Positions 5,164 through 9,337 of a stretch of 9,337 bases of DNA are shown here, piece by piece. The stretch covers positions 1 through 9,337 of the forward strand of contig CALAWF010000081.1 in NCBI GenBank assembly GCA_937894665.1. The letters are read 5' to 3'. Origin of the DNA: an uncultured bacterium. Its GTDB lineage: Bacteria; Cyanobacteriota; Vampirovibrionia; Gastranaerophilales; Gastranaerophilaceae. Under the pieces are notes generated by a model. That model was given only the letters and a program-made list of their open reading frames with translations. It did no database searches and was not told the origin of the DNA. Position numbers and translations under genes: made by a program. Numbering within the stretch: the first letter of the stretch is position 1; each line of letters starts with the position of its first letter.

Positions 5164-6975
5164 ATGGAAAAGAACAACGAAACTTTGTCTATTTTAAGAC
5201 ACTCAACATCACACATCATGGCTCAAGCCGTTCAGAGCCTGTTCCCATCTGCAAAGTTAGCAATAGGACCGGCAACCGCTGATGGTTTTTACTACGACTT
5301 TGATTTAACTGATGGTCATGCTTTCACTCATGAAGATTTGGCTAAAATCGAAGAAAAAATGAAAGAAATCATCAAACAAAATCTTACATTTGAAAAATAT
5401 GTAATTCCTGATGTTGACAAACAAATTGAAGAATTCAAAAAAGAAGGTGAAATCTACAAAGCAGAACTTCTTGAAGAACACAGAAACGACAATCCAACTT
5501 TGTACATCACAAAAGACAAAGATGGAAATGCTTTATTTAACGACCTATGTGCAGGTCCACACCTTCCAAATACATCATATATTAAAGCAAATGCCTTCAA
5601 ATTGTTAAAAGTTGCAGGTGCATACTGGAGAGGTAACGAAAACAACAAAATGCTTCAAAGAATTTATGCGACTGCATACTGGAATAAAGAAGATTTGCAA
5701 GCTTATTTAACATTCTTGGAAGAAGCTGAAAAACGTGATCACAGAAAATTAGGAACAAAACTTGACCTATTCTCAACAAGAGAAGAATTAGGTGGCGGAC
5801 TTGTTTTATGGCATCCAAATTTGGCTATCGTTAGAGAAGAAATTGAAAACTACTGGAGAGAAGAACACAGAAAACGTGGTTATGTAATCGTTAACACTCC
5901 ACATATCGCAAAATCAAAATTGTGGGAAATTTCTGGACACGCAGACCACTACAGAGAAAACATGTTCTTTATTCAAAAAGATAATGATTCAGATGAACAA
6001 TTTATCTTGAAACCAATGAACTGCCCATTCCACATCTTGATTTATCAAGCAAACAGATATTCATATCGTTCATTACCGTTGAGAATGGCTGAACTTGGTA
6101 CAGTTTATAGAAAAGAAAAATCAGGAGCTTTGTCCGGATTGACTCGTGTTCAAGGATTTACACAAGATGATGCTCACATCTTCTGTACTCCTGAACAATT
6201 GGTTGATGAAATCAACAGAATTATCGACTTTGTAGCTGATACTCTTGCAATTTTCAATATGAAGTTTGAAGTTGAATTATCAACAAGACCTGAAAGTTTT
6301 ATTGGAGAAATCGAAAACTGGAACAAAGCTGAAGCAGGCTTGAAAGAAGCGATGGATAGACGTGGAATGAAATATGACATCAACGAAGGTGATGGAGCAT
6401 TCTACGGTCCTAAAATCGACTTCAAAATCAAAGATGCTATCGGCAGAACTTGGCAATGTGCTACAATTCAGTTAGACTTCAACTTACCGGCAAGATTTGA
6501 TATTAAATATCAAGATAAAGACGGTCAATTGAAAACTCCATTGATGCTACACAGAGTAATCTTTGGTTCAATGGAAAGATTCCACGGAATCTTGATTGAA
6601 CACTACGCAGGTGCGTTCCCAACATGGCTTGCACCAACTCAAGTAAACATCGTTCCAATCTCAAATGAAAAACACATTGATTTTGCAGAACAAGTTTACA
6701 GAAAAATGCGTGATGCCGGTATCAGAGTAAATCTTGATGACAGATCTGAAAGTATGAACTACAAAATCAGAGAATCACTTCAAGATAAGAAAATCCCTTA
6801 CGTTTGCGTAATCGGCGACAAAGAAATCGAAGCAAACTCTGTAGCTGTAAGAGCGAGAGCAATTGGTCAAGTTGGCACATTCAGAGTTGATGAATTTATT
6901 GATATTATCAAAGATGAAATCAAAACAAGAGCTAACGAATCATTTGCTAAGGGCTTAAAAGAAAACAACAAATAA
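5164..6975 (+). CDS. thrS: Threonyl-tRNA synthetase, form without the TGS domain
   Basis: Charges tRNA-Thr with threonine in the cytoplasm; class II synthetase, 603 residues. Seen in order: the editing domain with its metal-type motif HSTSH (His13, His17) and CAGPH (Cys129, His133); the catalytic core with zinc ligands Cys287 (MNCPFH), His338 (DDAHIF) and His463 (MLHR); motif 2 around TVYRKEKSG to RVQGFTQDD (313-336); motif 3 GSMERFHGILIEHY (468-481); and the C-terminal anticodon-binding domain (about 490-595). The N-terminal TGS domain (about 60 residues) of the 642-residue E. coli enzyme is absent, as in cyanobacterial ThrRS. The start is given by the domain edge; AAAGGA (5145-5150) is 13 bases upstream, with purine-rich sequence between. 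It stands alone between divergent HxlR and a terminator. The structured upstream region suggests its own control. Confidence 0.97.
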   Translation: MEKNNETLSILRHSTSHIMAQAVQSLFPSAKLAIGPATADGFYYDFDLTDGHAFTHEDLAKIEEKMKEIIKQNLTFEKYVIPDVDKQIEEFKKEGEIYKAELLEEHRNDNPTLYITKDKDGNALFNDLCAGPHLPNTSYIKANAFKLLKVAGAYWRGNENNKMLQRIYATAYWNKEDLQAYLTFLEEAEKRDHRKLGTKLDLFSTREELGGGLVLWHPNLAIVREEIENYWREEHRKRGYVIVNTPHIAKSKLWEISGHADHYRENMFFIQKDNDSDEQFILKPMNCPFHILIYQANRYSYRSLPLRMAELGTVYRKEKSGALSGLTRVQGFTQDDAHIFCTPEQLVDEINRIIDFVADTLAIFNMKFEVELSTRPESFIGEIENWNKAEAGLKEAMDRRGMKYDINEGDGAFYGPKIDFKIKDAIGRTWQCATIQLDFNLPARFDIKYQDKDGQLKTPLMLHRVIFGSMERFHGILIEHYAGAFPTWLAPTQVNIVPISNEKHIDFAEQVYRKMRDAGIRVNLDDRSESMNYKIRESLQDKKIPYVCVIGDKEIEANSVAVRARAIGQVGTFRVDEFIDIIKDEIKTRANESFAKGLKENNK

Positions 6976-7001
6976 TTAATGGATAATATTTGGTAAATAT
7001 T

Positions 7002-7039
7002 AAAACAGAGAAACTTAAAATAGTTTCTCTGTTTTGTTT
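7002..7039. terminator. Bidirectional terminator between thrS and the pilin gene
   Basis: A 14-bp perfect stem (7002-7015 with 7022-7035) with a 6-base loop, 26 bases after the thrS stop. The stem ends in AAAA/TTTT, so T-rich tracts follow it on both strands: TTTTGTTT on plus, TTTTAATATTT on minus. It lies between the convergent thrS and pilin genes and touches the stop codon of the latter (7038-7040). Confidence 0.88.
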
Positions 7040-7751
7040 ACTTCTTTTTAGGTTTCCAAGGATAACTTGAATCAATTTTCCATCCCGAACGTCTAATATA
7101 ATCTCCACAAGTATTTCCGCTTGACCCTCCGGACAAATCATAACTGCAATATTGTTGAACACTTTTTAAAGAAGAACTATACCCATCTGGATGAATTCCA
7201 TCCTCCTCAGCTCGAACTAACCAGAAAACATCATTACCGGATCTATTAGGAGGAGTTGAGCCATTTATATCAACCAAAACACGATAAAATGGTTTAGGAT
7301 CTTTTGAACCGTTTGGATAATTCGCCGTATAAACAATATACATAAACCCGTCAGGTGTCAAAAAAGCTGTTCTCGTACTATTTTTCCCATCTGCAATGCC
7401 GACATTCATATTTGAATTGTCTAAAGATATAAATGGGTTATTACTTTTATATCCACAATCTGCCGCCTTTGAGCAATAAGTCGAAACTTTTATGTACGGA
7501 GCCCAATATGTTTTAAAATACTCTTCAGCACCCAAATCTAATGCACTATCCGGCTCTCCAAGGTCATCAAAAGAAAGTTTATAAGCCTGATTTAAAACAG
7601 AAATTGCTTTTTGTAATTTTGAAACAGTTTGTTTCTTCTGATAATTTTCAAATAAAGTCGGAATTGTCAAAGCAGCAACCACACCTATTATACCTAAAGT
7701 AATAAGAACTTCAGCTAGAGTAAATGCGTTTCTTTTATATTTAATAAACAA
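7038..7751 (-). CDS. Type IV prepilin-like protein (N-methylation motif, pseudopilin type)
   Basis: 237 residues. A short basic leader (MFIKYKRNA) precedes the motif FTLAEVLITLGIIGVVAALTIP (10-31), with cleavage expected after Ala9 and Glu14 as the mature Glu5, followed by one long hydrophobic helix, the usual anchor of pilins and pseudopilins. The exported globular part has four Cys (93, 99, 202, 215), possibly two disulfides, and DINGSTPPNRSGNDVFWLV (161-179), a pattern of the type D-x-NG-x-x-PN-x-x-G-x-D-x-F known from minor pilins/pseudopilins. The -1 residue is Ala rather than the usual Gly. The start is a TTG at 7751: the codon two before it is a stop (TGA), no ATG is near, and GAGG (7759-7762) stands 7 bases upstream. 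It would be processed by a prepilin peptidase; partner genes are not in the window. It diverges from the XRE regulator, which may control it. Confidence 0.9.
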   Translation of the reverse strand: MFIKYKRNAFTLAEVLITLGIIGVVAALTIPTLFENYQKKQTVSKLQKAISVLNQAYKLSFDDLGEPDSALDLGAEEYFKTYWAPYIKVSTYCSKAADCGYKSNNPFISLDNSNMNVGIADGKNSTRTAFLTPDGFMYIVYTANYPNGSKDPKPFYRVLVDINGSTPPNRSGNDVFWLVRAEEDGIHPDGYSSSLKSVQQYCSYDLSGGSSGNTCGDYIRRSGWKIDSSYPWKPKKK

Positions 7752-7795
7752 AATTCAACCTCATTTCAAAACATTTATGACTATATTTATAAATT

Positions 7796-7824
7796 AATAT
7801 AGCATATTTGTTTTAAATATACAA
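7796..7824 (-). promoter_or_regulatory. Promoter of the pilin gene (extended -10)
   Basis: On the minus strand TTGTAT (7819-7824, 3 of 6), 17 bases, then TATATT (7796-7801) preceded by TGC (7802-7804), an extended -10. Predicted start near 7789, giving a leader of about 38 bases. The weak -35 box overlaps the palindrome at 7823-7834. Confidence 0.5.
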
Positions 7825-7834
7825 CATTAATGTT
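7823..7834. promoter_or_regulatory. Perfect 12-bp palindrome, candidate XRE operator
   Basis: AACATTAATGTT is fully self-complementary. It lies between the divergent pilin and XRE genes and overlaps the outer two bases of the proposed pilin -35 box. Size and symmetry suit a dimeric helix-turn-helix protein of the XRE type. In such AT-rich sequence short palindromes also arise by chance. Confidence 0.35.
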
Positions 7835-7857
7835 TTATTACCAGTATATATAAAACA

Positions 7858-7906
7858 CTCTCATTATTAAAAATTTAATTATGTAAGTATAAACTAACAA
7901 TGAGAG
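7858..7906 (+). repeat. Inverted repeat whose right arm includes the XRE gene's ribosome binding site
   Basis: CTCTCATT (7858-7865) and AATGAGAG (7899-7906) are exact complements 33 bases apart. The right arm contains most of the ribosome binding site GAGAGG (7902-7907). As RNA this could hide the site; as DNA it could be two half-sites of an operator. A possible -10, TATAAA (7849-7854), would start the transcript near 7861, cutting into the left arm, so the DNA reading is at least as likely. Confidence 0.4.
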
Positions 7907-7912
7907 GTAAGA

Positions 7913-8230
7913 ATGATAGATAAAAAACTCTTTGGAAAGAGATTAAAAGAATTACGAGAAAAAAGAGGGATGACTCAAGAAGAATTGAGCAATCTCCTAA
8001 ATGTAGAGTGGCAACACATTAGCCGTTTGGAAAACGGTAAGAATCTTCCATCTTGTGCGATTTTAATTTCTCTGGCAGAAATTTTTGACATTGATATAAG
8101 AACTCTTACAAACTATAATCATCTCAACGACAATATTAATATTGATGAAGAAATAGCAAAATTATTACAAATATCAACTCCGGAACAAAAAAAGTTATTT
8201 TATAAAATTATGAAAACAATTCTTAAATAA
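7913..8230 (+). CDS. Small XRE-family (Cro/C1-type) DNA-binding protein
   Basis: 105 residues. The N-terminal helix-turn-helix is complete: FGKRLKELREKRGMTQEELSNLLNV (4-28), then WQHISRLENGKNLPS (recognition helix and following turn) and AILISLAEIFDIDIRTL. A short Asn/Asp-rich linker (about 69-77) leads to a C-terminal helical pair, DEEIAKLLQISTPEQKKLFYKIMKTIL, probably for dimerisation. There is no sensor domain, so it acts as a simple cytoplasmic DNA-binding protein. The ATG at 7913 has GAGAGG (7902-7907) 5 bases upstream. It is transcribed away from the pilin gene, shares a 161-base intergenic region with two candidate binding sites, and ends in a strong terminator. Phage-type CI repressors have the same HTH, but no other phage gene is nearby. 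Target genes are inferred from position only. Confidence 0.88.
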   Translation: MIDKKLFGKRLKELREKRGMTQEELSNLLNVEWQHISRLENGKNLPSCAILISLAEIFDIDIRTLTNYNHLNDNINIDEEIAKLLQISTPEQKKLFYKIMKTILK

Positions 8231-8263
8231 AGCTCTGAAAATATTCAGAGCTTTATTTATTTT
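8227..8263. terminator. Terminator between the XRE and TrkH genes; stem includes the XRE stop codon
   Basis: A perfect 13-bp stem (8227-8239 with 8244-8256) with a 4-base loop AATA, followed by a T-rich tract TTTATTTATTTTATTATTT on the plus strand. The XRE stop codon TAA (8228-8230) is inside the left arm. On the minus strand the stem is followed by TTTAAG, a weaker tract, so it may also end trkH transcripts, whose stop is at 8269-8271. Confidence 0.85.
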
Positions 8264-8268
8264 ATTAT

Positions 8269-9337
8269 TTATCGTTTCAATGTCCAAAAATCTTTATGGA
8301 ATAACACTAAAAATGGAATTATTTCCAAACGCCCAACAAACATATTGAATATAAATATAATTTTAGAAATTGAACGAAGAGAAGAATAATTACCCATTGG
8401 TCCAATTACATTTCCTAACCCTGGTCCAATATCACCAATAGAAGTAATTGCAGAAGTCAAACCTATTTCCAAATTCTGCTCCAATACCGTTAAAAATGAT
8501 GCTGAAATTGCCCACAAACAAAAGAAACAAAGTACAAAAAAGACAGTCTGTCTTACAACATCTAAAGATACAACTCTTCCATCAATTTTTATAGGAACCA
8601 CAGCGTTCGGATGAAGGATTTTATATATTTCGTTTTTAATAAATTTAAAAATTAACATCCATCTTGTCAATTTTAAACCACCACCGGCAGACCCGGAACA
8701 AGAAGAAATAAACAAACAGAAGAATAGAATTACATGAGCGTCAAAATTCCACGCCTGAAAATCTTCACTGGCACTACCTGTTGAAGTTGAAACAGATAAC
8801 ATTTGATAAAATCCAGCCGTCAAGGAATGAATGAGAGAATAGTGATGTTCAAAATACAAAACACCAGCTAAAGCTAAAGACACCAATAACACTATTGTTG
8901 CATAAGTTCTAAATTCCTCACTTTTCCAAAACAAAGAAAGTTTTCTCTTTGTCAAAACTCGTGATTGCAAAGTATAACTAGTACCCGCAATAAACATAAA
9001 TATAATAATTATCCAATTGATTATATTTGAATGATACCCCGCAATACTTTGAGGATTTGGAGAAAAACCACCCGCAGACATTGTGGACATAGAGTTACAA
9101 ATAGAATCATAAACAGGCATGCCTGCAAGCCACAAACAAATTGTACAAATAACCGTCAAACCGGCATAAACAATCCACAAAGCAGATGCGGTATTTTTAA
9201 TCCTCGGAGTAAATTTATCCTCTGTAGGTCCGGGAGTTTCAGCAAAGAACATTTGACGACCGGCAACAGCAAATTGAGGCAAAATCGCAACAAATAACAC
9301 GATAATTCCCATACCACCTAACCATTGAGTAAATGAA
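8269..9337 (-). CDS. Potassium transporter membrane subunit, TrkH/KtrB family (N-terminus beyond window end)
   Basis: Membrane channel subunit of a Trk/Ktr potassium uptake system. The visible 355 codons are open to the window end. An internal Met at 9312 is not the start, because the residues before it (FTQWLGG) complete the family motif QWLGGMGIIVLFVAILP. Full TrkH is about 480 residues, so roughly the first quarter lies outside. Seen in the visible part: filter-region sequences SMSTMSAGGFSP (about 82-93), SVSTSTGSASEDF (about 181-193) and TSIGDIGPGLG (about 298-308), each with its filter Gly; the CSGSAGGGLKLTRW loop (about 213-226); and the C-terminal GRLEIIPFLVLF followed by FW, the usual end. 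Many hydrophobic helices. It needs a cytoplasmic NAD-binding partner (TrkA/KtrA), not in this window. TrkH versus KtrB cannot be settled from this part. Confidence 0.93.
   Translation of the reverse strand, partial: SFTQWLGGMGIIVLFVAILPQFAVAGRQMFFAETPGPTEDKFTPRIKNTASALWIVYAGLTVICTICLWLAGMPVYDSICNSMSTMSAGGFSPNPQSIAGYHSNIINWIIIIFMFIAGTSYTLQSRVLTKRKLSLFWKSEEFRTYATIVLLVSLALAGVLYFEHHYSLIHSLTAGFYQMLSVSTSTGSASEDFQAWNFDAHVILFFCLFISSCSGSAGGGLKLTRWMLIFKFIKNEIYKILHPNAVVPIKIDGRVVSLDVVRQTVFFVLCFFCLWAISASFLTVLEQNLEIGLTSAITSIGDIGPGLGNVIGPMGNYSSLRSISKIIFIFNMFVGRLEIIPFLVLFHKDFWTLKR

Noticed and set aside
5454..5818. Minus-strand frames of 64 and 73 codons within thrS.
   Set aside because: They are mirror frames of a highly conserved synthetase gene and show no features of their own.
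9031..9297. 88-codon plus-strand frame opposite the TrkH-type gene.
   Set aside because: It is antisense to conserved membrane-protein coding sequence and its product is low-complexity, with no recognisable domain or ribosome binding site.
8269..9312. Complete TrkH-type gene starting at the Met codon 9310-9312.
   Set aside because: The frame stays open to the window end, and the codons before that Met encode the conserved QWLGG of the family, so the real start is outside.

Overview
The window is AT-rich and compactly coded on both strands. It most resembles a genome of the Vampirovibrionia/Melainabacteria, probably order Gastranaerophilales, the gut relatives of Cyanobacteria. This rests on three things read from the sequence. 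ThrRS lacks the N-terminal TGS domain, as cyanobacterial ThrRS does. A prepilin-like protein has an (K/R)xAFTLAEVLITLGIIGVVAALT-type leader of the kind I associate with that order. An MGMSASQAR-type hypothetical protein is also one I associate with it. The lineage call is inference from memory, not from a search.

Layout. 1-505 (-): 5' part of a hypothetical protein. 598-1932 (-): WaaA, the Kdo transferase of lipid A, which implies an LPS-type outer membrane. 1969-3622 (+): folK overlapped by an HI0933/BaiN-type flavoprotein. folK and waaA diverge from an apparent back-to-back promoter pair that shares a -35 region. 3619-4074 (-): GNAT acetyltransferase, convergent with the flavoprotein and overlapping it by 4 bases. 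4131-4970 (-): an HxlR-type regulator followed by a small protein with a His/Cys-rich head and a body resembling antibiotic-biosynthesis-monooxygenase (ABM) proteins. A 39-bp palindrome lies at the end of the regulator gene, directly upstream of a good promoter for the small protein. 5164-6975 (+): thrS, with an unusual upstream region. 7038-7751 (-): prepilin-like protein. 7913-8230 (+): small XRE-type regulator, divergent from the pilin gene. 8269-9337 (-): TrkH/KtrB-type potassium transporter subunit, cut by the window end.

Three strong hairpin terminators separate the units (4087-4125, 7002-7039, 8227-8263); the last two lie between convergent genes and may serve both strands. There are no RNA genes, insertion sequences or CRISPR arrays, and no gene-free stretch above 193 bases.

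Most genes are housekeeping. The parts most likely to be new are regulatory: the HxlR/metal-head ABM module with its built-in operator candidate; the triple TTTACCC motif and hairpin before thrS; the XRE/pilin intergenic region, where a palindrome covers the pilin -35 box; and the predicted leaderless folK transcript.
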